Assembly: GCA_947683625.1 (NCBI GenBank) | Contig: CANTUR010000822.1 | Coordinates: forward strand, 351,855-415,854 | DNA length: 64,000 nt | Direction of reading: 5' to 3' | Source of the DNA: Mallotus nudiflorus | Lineage: Eukaryota; Streptophyta; Magnoliopsida; Malpighiales; Euphorbiaceae | Shown here: piece by piece, positions 13,161-25,957 of the stretch | How the letters are laid out: every line of letters begins with the position of its first letter | Numbering within the stretch: the first letter of the stretch is position 1 | Notes under the pieces: model-generated | The model's input: the letters and a program-made list of their open reading frames with translations, nothing else | Database searches by the model: none | What the model was told of the DNA's origin: nothing | Made by a program: the position numbers and the translations under genes

Positions 13161-13314
13161 TAAAAGAGCATACAAAATAAGAGACGGGCAAGGCCAAGAA
13201 TTACAACAATACTAGAACTCAGATTATCTCCAAAAATATTACCAACAGATGTATTTAAAACACCATTAAATAAAGTATTTTCATTCATTGAAGGGAAATT
13301 ATATTAAAAAAGTT

Positions 13315-15086
13315 AATTACCAAAAAAAAATCTCCAGTCTACTAAATGAACATCTGACAAATCAGACTCGAAGACAGGAGGGGGAGCAGCATTAATGGCA
13401 CTGATAGGCACAGAAGGCTTAGAAGATGACCCTTCAACTGATTTAAAAACATTTCTTGCACGAAGGGCAGAGGCCTTGTTCCGAGCATCCTCCTCGAGAA
13501 ATCGTCCAACTATATTCTGATATGATTTTTTATCATTTTCTTGGGATTTCTTGGCATCGCTTAGCTTCCTCTCTAGATCGGTAATTTGGGAGTTTTGGTG
13601 CTCAATCCTCCTTATTAGTTGAGCTTCACTATGCTCTAGCTCGACCACTTTCTTTTGGCTCACCTCCGCTTCAGACTTAGCCTCTACATATTTAGTCTAG
13701 TAGAGTTCCAGGCCTTCATATTGTCTAACTTCTTTTTGAAGTCGATTGCTATGGTCCTGACCTTTGTCTCTTTTAAGCTATACTGGCTCTTTAGGAAGAA
13801 ATACTCATCCTTTACCAGAAGCAACGCCTAAGTCATTTGAGAACAGGAAATTTGCGTCATTACCTTGAAGGCCAAAACTTAAAAGATTAAATAATGTTGT
13901 AAATTTACTTCTAGTGAATGCCTGATCATGGAGCTAAATAGCTCCTCACGACCTTCCTCCGCTCATTACTATATATTGGCCGACAACCTTAAGGATTCAA
14001 CATACTGATCTCTGACCTGGGCGTTTGAGACATTTAGTGATTTTTATTTTGTTCAGAATCCAAGTCCTCATGTCTGGACACCTAGAGAGCCTCAGACTCT
14101 GGACACATATCTCTTCATACAACTCCTCAGCATCAGAGTCTCTGTCTATGAGATACCTTTTTTGCCTTCAACCTTTCTCAGTTTGAGAAGACTCGACTAC
14201 AGACTTCTCCTTCAAACTGGTAACGACTTTATCCAGGATTGCTGGTGCTGCAGGTTCGAGTGATGGAAATGAGATTGAAGCTTCTACTTACGTCTTTGGC
14301 TCATTAACTACAATCTGAATCCTATCTGCAAATGCAAAAAAGGTCAATCATTTACAAATAAAAAGATAAAAATATAAGTAAAAAAGGTACCTCTCCATGA
14401 TGAAAATGTACCAGTTGATTGTACATAATCTGGGTAGACTCTCCCTAGGTATCTTCTTGATACATCTTCGGCTGGCTGAGCATCAAGCAGACCATTGAGA
14501 TGAAGTCTTAGGACTATCTTAGTATCATGGTCTGACAATTTCAGAGGTCGCTTCATCCTATAATACTCATCGAACCACATTCGTTGGACATCTACAAAGT
14601 TCGAGTGGTGCTCAATAACAAAAAATTTATGCCTTCACTTCTTATGAAGGTCCGGTAGCTTCATAAAAAGGTTGTGGTTGGGGATGGCCGATAATGAGAA
14701 CATCAGCTCCCCTTTCTTCTTAGTTAGACTATATAAGTATCACAGGACATCTAAGTCTGGCTCCCTACCCTCCTCGTGCATCAACTATATAAACCAGGTT
14801 AGAATTTGATAACTATTGGGATGAAGCTGACCGGATGCTATGTTATATCTATTCAAGAATATTGTTACAAAGGGATCCAGAGGGAACTTCAGATCCCCCT
14901 TTAGTTAGTCAAAATAAACAACTAACCTATTAAAGCTTAGCATAGGAGTATGAGCTCTAAATTTTCTATCGACGGTATGCAGGATGAAATCAATAGGAAT
15001 ACGAAAACGCCTCTGATACCACTCTAACAACTCCTCGTTTATTTTAGAAATGAACAAATCATAGCTAATTTATTCCTTCGGTGCCA
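13315..15086 (-). pseudogene. Antisense extra ORF of the Tat-like element (putative gypsy-type transposon protein)
   Basis: Read on the minus strand, this region between pol and the 3' end encodes a different protein from pol. From 15086 it runs MAPKE, then ELLEWYQRRFRIP, FNRLVVYF, GQLHPNSYQIL, WFDEYYRMKRPL and RRYLGRVYPDY. After a probable intron (14333-14391; donor GTACCT, acceptor TTTGCAG) it continues with a coiled-coil-like part (KKVVELEHSEAQLIRRIEHQ, 13313-13663). The layout resembles the plant family called putative gypsy-type transposon, found as an antisense ORF in Grande/Tat elements. Function is unknown. It has several in-frame stops (for example after MAPKE) and is dead. Confidence 0.7.
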
Positions 15087-15402
15087 TGAATTTATCTAAA
15101 AGAATAATAAAGAGCAATGTAGGAAGAAAGAAAAGGCTCACCTAGTTACAGAGCACAAGGGTTACTGTAGAAAAAGATTAGTTGTATAAGCAAAAAGAGG
15201 CAAAATAGATAGAAAAAGCTAACAAGATAGCAAGAAGCAAAAATGCAACACATTGAAGAAATAAAGATACTTATAGGACAACAATAGGCTTTAGAATAGA
15301 CCATTAAATACCCTCATAAAAACTTTAATTTCTTCCACATCATTAAGGGTAAATTGGGAAATGAAAAAACTCATTAATCGAGCTGTCATTATTATGGTAA
15401 CC

Positions 15403-18400
15403 TGTAATATCCCGAGTTTTTAAATATTTTTTATACTGCATCGGGATATGCAGTGTTAATAATTTTTGTATATATTTATGATATTTTATGAGTTTTTTGT
15501 TTTTTTAAAGCTAATTTTAATTATTTTATATTATTTTAAGTACTTTATGTAAAATTTTCCCGGAAATTATATTTTCAGGGAAATTGACACATAAATAATT
15601 TAATATTAATTATTTTGACTAGTTTTATGAATTTGCATGAACTCATACATAATTTTTAAGTGCTAAAATAAAATGTATATATGTGTATTTATTTAAATTA
15701 ATTTGAATTTAATTAATTACCTTAATTTTTATTATTTAGTTTTAATATTAATTAATTAATTTTAAGTGTATAAATTATTAAATATAATAAATTATTTGTG
15801 TGGTGAGTATTATTTATATGTGGGAATATATGTATTACTATAATATAAGGTGGACATATACATATATACATTATTTTATATCAAAAATCAAAAGTTTGCT
15901 TTATTTACGATTTTGCCTCTCCCTTTTTCTTCTTCCTCCCAACACATTTTCTTCCATTTCTGGCCATTTCCAGCTGGATTTCTTTGCTGTCACTGTGCCT
16001 CTCATCCTTCCTCCTCCACCTCCAGCCATTTCCACCACCTGAAGCTCCCTTTTTCCGGTGTGTTTTGGCCGAGTTTTTCAAGGAGGCCAAAAATTGAAGT
16101 CAACTCCGATCAAGTCATTTTCGGCCACCAAATTTGACACCACTAGTCTCTATCTTCTCCTTGAGCTCCGGTGAGTGTGATTCCAAGCTTTGTTTCACTT
16201 GATTTGGTCTAGAATTGCTTAAGTTTCAATTTCTTCATTTCAGCCATTTAAGGTTTTAATTTTTTTTAACTTTAATTTGATTGATTCATGAAAACTTCCT
16301 TCACAAACTTTGTTTCTGGAAGCTTAATCTACATGCTGTAATTTTTTTAGAATTTTTGGAATTTATTTTAATTTTTGTGAATTTTTGATTATTTTATTAA
16401 TATTTTCTAATTTTCGAAAATTAATTAATTAAATTATGAAATTGTGTTTATGGTGATTATAGGTGTTTAAATGAATTATATAAATTTATTTGTAATTTTT
16501 GTGAATTTTTATATATTTATTTGGAATTTATTAAGTTTATGTAATTTTGAAAAATAGGGTTAATTATGTGTTTAATTGAGTATATTTATTGATATTATTG
16601 AAATATATGTTGAGAAAATTAATTTTGAGTAATTATATTATTTTTGATGAATTTTTGGATTAATTTTAGTAAATTTATATATATAGGGGTATTTTGGTAT
16701 TTTACACTAAATTGGCTAAAAATGTAATTAAATTGGTTTTAATAGTTATTTAGGGTATAAAAATGATTTCTACAAATTATTTAGTATTTTCAACTAATTA
16801 AAACTATTTTTCGTAAATTATTTTTAAATTATATATATATTATACAATTTTTCTAAATAAATGAGTTTTTATCAGTTTTTAATAAGTTTTAGGGTTAATT
16901 ATGTAATTTGGAATTATAAAATGTATTTTTATTATATAAGGACATTTTCGATATTTTGTAATTATTCTGTGAATTGTGAATCTCGGTTGGTGAATTGTAA
17001 TTTGGAGTCCGACCGAAGGATTGTGGTTGTGAATTTGGTGTTATTCTAAAATGTATTTTCTTTGTAGGACGACTCTACTCTTTTGAGTAGAGAGATGTCT
17101 GTTTTACAAGGGAGGTTTTGTCAAATTTTCGGTAGAATTCTCGTAAAACATGATGTCTGGTCAAATCTCTATTCTAATTCTGTATCTAAAATTCTAGATC
17201 GAGTCTTTAGAATTTTCGTTAAATTTATTTTGATTAATGTTGTCATTTGTTTGTTTAGTTGCGTCGAGACTGAGGCCTAACGGATCAGGCCTGCTGAATT
17301 TGTCTCGTGGAGCACTAACTTGTGAGTTATTATACTATATATATATGCATTGCATATAGGATGCATGACCTAAGATTTTTCATTTTCATTATATGTTTAA
17401 ACAGTAATTTAATTATAATATGATTTGGTATATTTTCGATTTATTTTTAATATATTTTGATATATAAATCTTTGTATATTGTCTATATATATTTAATATA
17501 TCACTGGTATATTTAGAGTTTATTTTTGATATATTTATGTTAGATATTTAGGTTTATATTTGTTATAATTTAATATCTATACATGATTTAAATGTACATT
17601 GAACCATAATTATTTTATTAAATGATTAGTATAATTTAGATTTATTCTTAAATAATTGCATGCTATATTATAAACCTACGCTTCAATTATTTTTAAGTTT
17701 ATTTTTTTTTGTATATTTTTGATATATTTCCAAATAAATACATGTTTTATTATTAAATTAAACCTAACACATTAGTGGTATATTTAGGGTTTATTTTTTA
17801 TATATGCATGCTAGATAATTAGGTTTATTTTTAGTATATTTGTGAATATATGTTAAACCTAAACACATATTTAAATGAACATTTATACATAAATATTTTA
17901 TTAAATGATTTGTGTACTTAGGGAATATCTTTTGTATATTTAAGTATATTTTTAAGAAAATGCATGTTATATTATTGTTACTCATTTAAATTGTTTTTAA
18001 CCATATTAATGATTTATTTTTAGTTTATTTCATATTTTATTTAACATATATATACCCGAAATATATTGGCTAAATTTTTGGAATATATATATGGTTAATT
18101 TTATTATTATGAATATTGTTCCACATTAATTATTTTCAGAATAAATGATTTATTCTAAATGAAGAATATCAATAGAACATGCTTCCTAGTAGGCAACACT
18201 AGGGCCGTGTACGTACCAGTGCGAAAGAATAGGGTTGAGCAAGAGTTAATTTTGGGTGATTACAATTGATTAGATTGATTTGACTAAGATTAATGGTATG
18301 ATAGATAGTGTGATTGCGGGGCCAATCACACTGACAGTTAGATAACTGGAGCTCGATTGACTTAGTGTCTTGGGGCTAGTCTACTGTCCATAAGTAGATT

Positions 18401-19215
18401 GAATTATCTATTGGGTTGATTGAGATGTGAGGTCATAGATAGTGTGATTGTTGGAGCTCGATTGACCAAATGTCTCGGGGCCAATCACACTGACAGCCAG
18501 ACCGCTAGAGCTCGGTCGACTTAGTGTCTCGGGGCCAGTCTACTGTCCAGTTTGGAATAAGTGTTCTATTTGGAATCAAGTAAGCCTGTATGGCTAGAGT
18601 GTTGATGGGGTTGATTGGGGATTGCTATTATTAGGGTTCTATGGATCCTTCATGAATTAAAATAAACGTTTTCTACATTTAGTATATTTATAAAGGCAAA
18701 GTTTGACATTTGTGTGAAATGTGTGTATATACATATATATATATAAGAATGTCTAATTGTTATGGTTTAGTTTGCATGTATATATAGTATAATAATTCAC
18801 TCAATGAGGTCTGACCCCCCTCAATTTTTTTTTCAGGAGATCCCATATCGTCAGACCTTAGTTGTAGAGTTCCTCGCCGGTGTTCTTCAGTCCCGGCTAT
18901 TTTATGCAATGTATATTCTGAACTCTGATTTGTATTCTAGAAACTACAGTAGCAGTGTTATTGTATCAGAAGAGTATTATATTATTTTGATATTGTATAC
19001 TCTGAAAAATTTATATTTGATTACTATACAAAGATATATTCATTGAGAAGGATTTGAAGTATTTATATTATATTGATTTGAAAAATTTTAATTCTATCAT
19101 ACTTTTTAATTATTTATTTCATAATTTTATATTTTGAAGGCTTGCTACGGGTTTCGAATTCGAAAGAATTCCCGTTCCCTAGCATCGGTCATGACTCTTA
19201 GTTTGGGTCGTGACA
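15403..19215 (+). mobile_element. Solo LTR of the Tekay-like family (copy A)
   Basis: A 3813-bp LTR starting TGTAATATCCC and ending GGGTCGTGACA, with near-matching flanks TAACC (15398-15402) and TAGCC (19216-19220). It is clearly related to 36196-39411 but more diverged and longer, with extra AT-rich sequence and a duplicated hairpin block (18308-18541). No internal coding region or partner LTR is present. It sits in the 3' part of the Tat-like element, after the antisense ORF. Confidence 0.9.
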
Positions 19216-19349
19216 TAGCCGAAATGTCTCATCTTTTGACACATGAATAAATGCAACAGTTATGCAATTCAAATTTTAAAAAAAGGGGGCATTGAAACAA
19301 CATAGCAGACGTACGTCTCGGGCGCATCGCTGATAGTTGTCCCTTCACA

Positions 19350-19830
19350 GTAAGCATCACAATCTCCAGTATCTAAAGTTTAGTGATCAAATCTAGCACC
19401 CTTAAGTCACTTCTATAGTACTGAGGTTTTGCATCCAAGCCACACTTTCAAGGCACCGAGACTATACGACATTTGAGGTCGCACTTCTAATACATCAAGA
19501 ATCTAAGTCCATTGATTGAAGTTGGTACTCTCAGGTCGCTTATATAGTACTGAGGTTTCGAGCATGTAAATCTCATGTCCTTCGCACTGAGCATCTAAGC
19601 CTCGAGCATCTAAGTCTAGCGAGTGAAGTTAATACCCTCAAGTCGCTTTTATAGTACTTAGGTTTTGAGCATGTAAGCCTCACGTCCTTGCACCGAGAAT
19701 CTAAACCTCGAACATCTAAGTCTGGTGACTGAAGTTGACACCTTCAAGTTGCTTTTATAGTACTGAGGTTTAACACTTGGCTGCGCTTTTAATGCACCGA
19801 GCATCAAAATTCCAGTGATGACTGGTTCTG
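19350..19830 (+). repeat. Four tandem repeats of about 107-130 bp in the Tat-like 3' region
   Basis: A unit starting atctaa and containing tatagtactgaggttt recurs with starts near 19371, 19501, 19608 and 19714 (periods 130, 107, 106). Copies are diverged. Tandem repeats in the 3' untranslated region are a known feature of Tat/Ogre-type elements. Confidence 0.75.
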
Positions 19831-20103
19831 TCATATTGTCTCCACACTGACGGGTTAATCCATTACATATTCTTTTTTACAAATTTTGTGCACTTAAAGT
19901 CTAACTGGCACTTTAACGAAATCCTTACACGATGATTTCAGAACTTGGTACATAGCTTTATCTTTTCTTATGATTAAGGCTAGCCACCTCAACTCACCTT
20001 TCCATATAAGATGTAATTAAATAATCTCTCCTTAAGAATAAGAGTGATGTTGTCATCCCTTTCAGACCCAGATACATCATATATAAATATCCGAATAGAC
20101 TTG

Positions 20104-20116
20104 CAGGGGGGACTCT
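20104..20116 (+). other. Polypurine tract of the Tat-like element
   Basis: GCAGGGGGGAC lies directly before the 3' LTR, the position expected for the plus-strand primer of reverse transcription. Confidence 0.65.
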
Positions 20117-20522
20117 TAATACCCTGCATATATATTCCTATTTAATTAAGGTTTTTATTTCCTATATAGGTTACTCAAAAAGGGAAGGCAACCAAAAACA
20201 TTCAGGAAAAGGTTCCTTATGCAGAAGACTCCTAAAACAAGAAGGAACATTATACTAATTGGTCTATGACTCCTATTCAAAGAGGAATCATACTCCTCTC
20301 ACGTTTAAGTATTACTACCACTATAAATAAGACCTCATATCTTTCAATCTCATTCATTCTATTCTCTAGTATTCTTATTGTTCTCCTACTCTATCTAAAT
20401 TATCTCTATACACTTTGACTTAGGCATTAGAGGGTTTGTGGGGATCCTCCCCGCCTCTCACTTTGCCTTTTATTGACCACTTGCAGGATTCCAGCTCAAG
20501 AGTTCTGGAAAGCAAATTATCA
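20117..20522 (+). repeat. 3' LTR of the Tat-like element
   Basis: Partner of 5887-6285. It starts TAATACC and ends TTATCA, followed by TATAT. TATA box at 20322-20329. Confidence 0.85.
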
Positions 20523-20934
20523 TATATATATATATTATTTTTCATATATTTCAATTTCAATTCAATGGTGAATTTATTTAACAAGTTGCATTCTTTTTTT
20601 ATTTTTTTGAACTAATATAAATAGTTAATTTCTAATATCATAAGAGGAAAGAAGGGAGTTCGAACCATACTATTTTCAAATTGAATGTTTACACATTTTG
20701 CTACATTGGCTACTCTTGGGGGACTTTAATAAGTTGCGTTCAAAAATAAATTTTGAGATAAAAAAATATTATAAAAAAGTTTAGAAATAATATAAATAAG
20801 TGTATATTTCAAGAATTAGACAAAAAAAAAAAATTTTGAAAAATATAGTATAGTATAGTATCTCTTTGAAAAATTTTTATGTTAAAAGCTTAATTTAGTT
20901 GGTACAAAAATAGAACTAAACTCATCTTATGTTA
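20523..20934. other. AT-rich intergenic sequence
   Basis: No gene seen. The stretch lies between the Tat-like 3' LTR and the foldback element and contains short A- and T-runs and a tatag microsatellite near 20848-20862. Confidence 0.5.
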
Positions 20935-22228
20935 GGGTAAATTATTTGAATGGTTACTAAACTTTAGTTAGTTTTTCAAAAAAGTCATTTTACTTCAATT
21001 TGTGACATTTTGGTCACTAAATTTTAATTTTTTGTTTCAAAAGTAGTTTTTTTTAAAGATTTTGAGTCTTAAAGTTATATAATATTACCATTTTAGTCCA
21101 AAAAGATTATTTCTTTACAAATAAGTCTATAGTTCTAAAGATAATAAGTAAAATAAATATATATATTTTTGTTTTCTCTATTGTTTTGTGTTTATTTAAT
21201 TGGTCTAATACTAATAATTTGAGAGTTTTAAAACAATAATTATTTGACATAGGAAGAGATTAGTAATTACCAAGAATATCATAATCAATATTGTGATTGT
21301 GTCGAATACAATAGAAAGTCGTGTGTTATTAATATAATATTTTCATTGGAGAGTTCGAATTCCATTGATCCATTATAATTACAACAATTGAACTTTTTTT
21401 TTTAAATTTAATATGAACTATGCAATAATTTTTTTAATTAATAAACAGTCATTTAAAATTCAAATTATGCACTAAACTTATAACAAATTATATATTTAAT
21501 TTGTTATAAAATACGGTGATAAATATTAAATATTCCAGTGACAGTATTCCATTTAATTTTTATCTTCTTTTTTCATGTTCAAAAAATATTTCTAAAAATA
21601 CTATGTTTCGCACAAAAAAAAAAACTTATTAAATTTTAATTTATTGTATGGTTCAAATTAAAAATTTTAAAAAAAATATTCAATTGTTGTAATCCTAATG
21701 GATTATTGGAATCTGAACTCTTTTGTCGATTTTTCATTTATGTAGCAATTATTCTAATACAAACTAAGCAGATGATCTAAAAATATAATAATAATATTAA
21801 TAATACACAACTTTATATTATATTTCAGACGGTTACAGTATTAATTATGATATTCTTGATAAATACTAATCTCTTATTATCCTGCGTCAAATAATTTTTG
21901 TTTTAAAATTTTTAAACTATTAGTATTAAATCAGTCAAATAAACTAAAATAATGGATAAAACTCTTTATAATAGAAGATATGGAGAAAATAAAAATATAT
22001 ATTTTATTTTATTTATCTTTTTAAAAATCTATAGACTTATTTGTAAGAAATTTTTTTTTTGAATGAAAATAATAATATTATATAATTTTAAAGTTAAAAT
22101 CTTAAAATAAAATAAAACTACGGTTCAAATAAAAATTAAAATTTAGTGATGAAAATATTACAAATTAAAGTTAAATGATTTTTTTGAAAAACTAAATAAA
22201 GTTTAGTAAACATTCCAATAATTTATCC
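20935..22228. mobile_element. 1.3-kb foldback (long inverted repeat) element
   Basis: The left arm (about 20935-21440) and right arm (about 21625-22228) are reverse complements of each other along most of their length, with moderate divergence and a central loop of about 200 bp. Example pairs: gggtaaattat against the complement of ataatttatcc at the tips, and gagattagtaattacc against the complement of ataaatactaatctc further in. No coding capacity. It fits a non-autonomous DNA transposon or MITE-like foldback; the superfamily and target duplication could not be established. It ends 255 bp before the TOM40 ATG. Confidence 0.8.
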
Positions 22229-22482
22229 TTTTGTGTTAATTAATTTTAGATACTAAAAAGTAAAATTAATTAATTGCATTGGGCAAAAGGAAAAAAAAAA
22301 AAAAATCCTGGTGGGGGGTGGTGTGGTAGCCGGCGGAGTAGGTCACATGATAAAACCCTTTCTTAAACCCCTGCTAAATAAATAAATAAATATTGCAGAT
22401 TACAATTCAATACGAAACAGCCACTCTCTCCTTTCCATTGTTTCCTTCAAATCTCCGATTACTTCATTTCATAGATAGTGCA

Positions 22483-25400
22483 ATGGCGGGGATAGTACCT
22501 CCACCACCACCACCACCAGCTGCTGCTGCTGCTGCATCTGCATCTGCAAACAAGATCAATGAAGTTCACAATAAAGTCGACTACATGAACCTGCCTTGCC
22601 CTAATTCCCTACGAAGAGCTCCATCGCGAAGCTCTTAGTTCTGTTCTTTTCTCCTCCTCTATATTATTTTCAATTATCTTCTCTATATTATTTTCTTTAA
22701 ACCAATTTCTTTTTTGTTTTTGCTTTAGGCTTTGATCACTGTGCCTTTCGGCTCTGTCAATTATTTGTTTCGATCTGCATATCTATTGTGTGTCCTGGTT
22801 TTCATCGCTCTTCACTCGCTGCTTAGATTTTGTTCTACCACTTAGCTTCATTTTCAAACCCTAAATTGCTCTAATTACACACTGCCTTTTCTTTATGCCG
22901 CTTCTTTATTTCCTATTACTACCTGTTTATGCTATTAAAACTAAATTTGTCTTCTTTTCTCTCTGTTGTTTCAATTGAAGGAACGATTTCTGATATTTGA
23001 AATGGTCTGGCTTCCCAAAATCTAATCTTTTAAGCATCCTATTGTAATGCTGCCAACAGGATGTTACAGTACATGTTAATTTAGGGATGACTAGTGTTGC
23101 CAAAGTATAAAAGTAATGAATATTAATATTCACATTGTTAATTTTTAGTTTCTTGAATATGTTTTGCAGTGTCGTTAAAGCCTGAGCTTTTTGAAGGGAT
23201 GCGCTTTGATTTACGAAAGGACTCAATCCAAAATTCTCACTCAGCCACAGGTTGCTTTACCTGCTTCTTTTTTTTTTTTTTTTTTTTTTTTGTGAAAACC
23301 TTTCAGAGTCTTTTTTTGCATTTTTATTTGACACAGTCTCCTTTATTTTTTCACATTCATGGGTTATCATCTATCTATTAGTGTGTTCATGGGGCCTATG
23401 GAACTTCCTTCTCAGACTTCGGAAACCATCAAAATCCCCACTGCTCACTATGAGTTTGGTGCTAACTATATAGACCAGAAGGTAGATGATTTTATCATAT
23501 GTAGCTTTTCACAACCCCCCTTACTATTAGATTTTTGTGATTATTATTTCTTCTCTATTGCCAATCGAAATAGTAAGATTATTGAAGGGGTCTCTGTAGT
23601 TAATGCTTTTCGGGAGGGTGATGACTGATGGGAGACTAAACGCCAGGGTGAAGTGTGATTTGACCGAAGATCTTACTCTGAAGGCTAATGCTCAGGTGAA
23701 ATAAATGTTCACTTCATTCATGTTTGGATTTATTCTTTCTCCAACAATACTGGTTTCCCTTATGTTTCTAAGGTTGGAAGTTGGCGTTGCTATCTTTAAG
23801 CAAGTCAACACTGATTACATTCTTGTCCACACAGCTTACAAGTGAGCCTCATATGTCGCATGCCATGTTCAACTTTGATTACAAGGTCAAAACTCTTACT
23901 TTTCTTTCTTTAGGGTATTTATTAAGCATATCCATTTTCATTTTCATAGCCAATGTGATCAGTTTAACAGCACTGGATTTGCTTTAATTTTCATGGAAGC
24001 ATTTTGGCAACAGTTATATTCTATGAGAAATTAATTTGTCCATGAATCCTCTCCACGTTGTGAAAATGATGCATAACGTCTCTAGCTGTAAATGTTTTGA
24101 GTGCGAATGGAGCTGATTTACATGTAAGGATGTTTCTTGTCATTTCATTTGTGACACCATGGTTTTTGGTCCATGTTTTGCTATATTCATTATGCTCATT
24201 GTTAGCTCGCCTGGGAGTGGCAACAACTTTAATCATATTGTTGTAATGCATTGGAACGCAGCTTAACCTGTTTAATTATTTTCCCTTTCTAATATTCCTC
24301 AAACTAGTAGCTTTTCGATGTTATTGAAGAGAAAAACAACAAAATATCACATCTTAAATGATCACTGTAGTGTTTTTTGAATTATGTGGATGGACTTCAT
24401 AGTAAAATAGAGTTGGTCTTAATGCATGTTGCTGTCAGCTATGTTGGAATGTCATAATAAAATATTTACAGTCTTATTTGAACTAAGGGCTTGGCTAGAG
24501 TTCATAACAGGATGTAGCCATCTATTGGTATCTCTTCATGCTGCTACCTATTATCTTGGAATGCCAATGCCATTACTCATATATTTGGGCCTTTTTCTTC
24601 GCATTGCTTTTCCTTAGGGATGAAAGAATTTGACCTTTGAGGTTCATCTTATTTATCTGAGTGGGAAATCCCCAATAAGTTAGCTCATATTTAAGAATGC
24701 TGGTTTACTTTATTCTCAGTTATGTTGCTTTTTACCTGTTTATATTTTGACATTCTGTGGCTCCATACAGGGAAACGATTATAGGACTCAGCTTCAACTA
24801 GGAAATGGTGCCTTATTTGGAGCCAGTTACATTCAGGTAAATGATCTAATTGAAGAACACCATTGTTATTATAGCTGCTTGTAAACAATGCTTCAATCTG
24901 TCATCTCTTTTAGTAAATGTGATAAATCATTAGCTCCCTCCCTCTCAGGGTTTCTTATTTAGTAGGCATTACTTACCAAAATTTGTTTGTTGGTCCTTGT
25001 TATGTTGAAATTCTGTATGTGTTCTTATGTTTGCTATAATTTTGTTTGCCATGCATCTTAGTGATCAGAACATATGTTATGGTTCTTCATATTTGTAATA
25101 GCTTCTTTTTCTTCCCTCTCTCTTTGTTATTCATTTTTTTTGAATCTTCATGCTTGATGCAGAGTGTGACCCCACATATGTCATTGGGTGGTGAAGTATT
25201 TTGGGCTGGTCAACATAGAAAGTCTGGTGTTGGATATGCTGCTCGTTATGAGACAGATAAGATGGTATATCAACTTGATTTTGTTGACCTACGTCACATG
25301 TTTGAACTATATGGTGTAGCGCTATCATTTTGTACAACAATTCTTAATTATACCTTAGCTCTTTTTTCCATATATTGTTGCACAAACTAAGATGTCAACA

Positions 25401-25912
25401 CAACTTTCATGCTTTGTAATGCTGAAGATAAACAATGAATGCTTGCATAGGCTGCAATAGGCATTTAATATCTTTTTTTTTTCAATGCCTGAATCAGAAA
25501 CTGATGTATAATTTGATTGGTACTGCATGAAATGTGATGTAGGACAGATTAGAAATTAAGAATTGGACTAGATTCAGATCTGGTAAAGACATCTGTCGCA
25601 TGTTCTGCCTGTTTTTCCTATCTGTCGAAAACCTGTACTTAATCTTTGTGGTGTGTCCACATGCAGGACTAGATTAGTTTGGTTGTGAAATGTGGGTTAG
25701 TAGAGATGAAGTTGTTTGATTTTTGCTTTAGGACATCTCTTGAGGTAGAACACCTAGCTTGCATATCCTGTGATGTCTTCTATTATACATTCTCCAAATA
25801 ATCTTCACGTTCTGTGATTAACTCAGTCATTAATTCCACAAATGCATGCCAAAAAAAAGGGGAAACTTTATAGGAAAGATTTTTATCTTCTTACACACTG
25901 ATTGAAGTAGTT

Positions 25913-25957
<45 letters not shown>

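Larger units (their letters stand above)
5887..20522 (+). mobile_element. Degenerate Ty3/gypsy Tat-lineage LTR retrotransposon
   Basis: About 14.6 kb between two diverged LTRs (5887-6285 and 20117-20522) flanked by TATAT (5882-5886 and 20523-20527; the context is an AT repeat, so the duplication is weak evidence). Order of remnants: primer site, gag, protease, RT, RNase H, second RNase H, integrase, then an antisense ORF, tandem repeats and polypurine tract. A second RNase H, an extra antisense ORF and 3' tandem repeats are known traits of Tat-type elements. Many stops and frameshifts show it is dead. Removing the two nested solo LTRs and their duplicated sites leaves about 9.3 kb. Diverged LTRs and the nested insertions mark it as the oldest element of this cluster. 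Confidence 0.88.
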
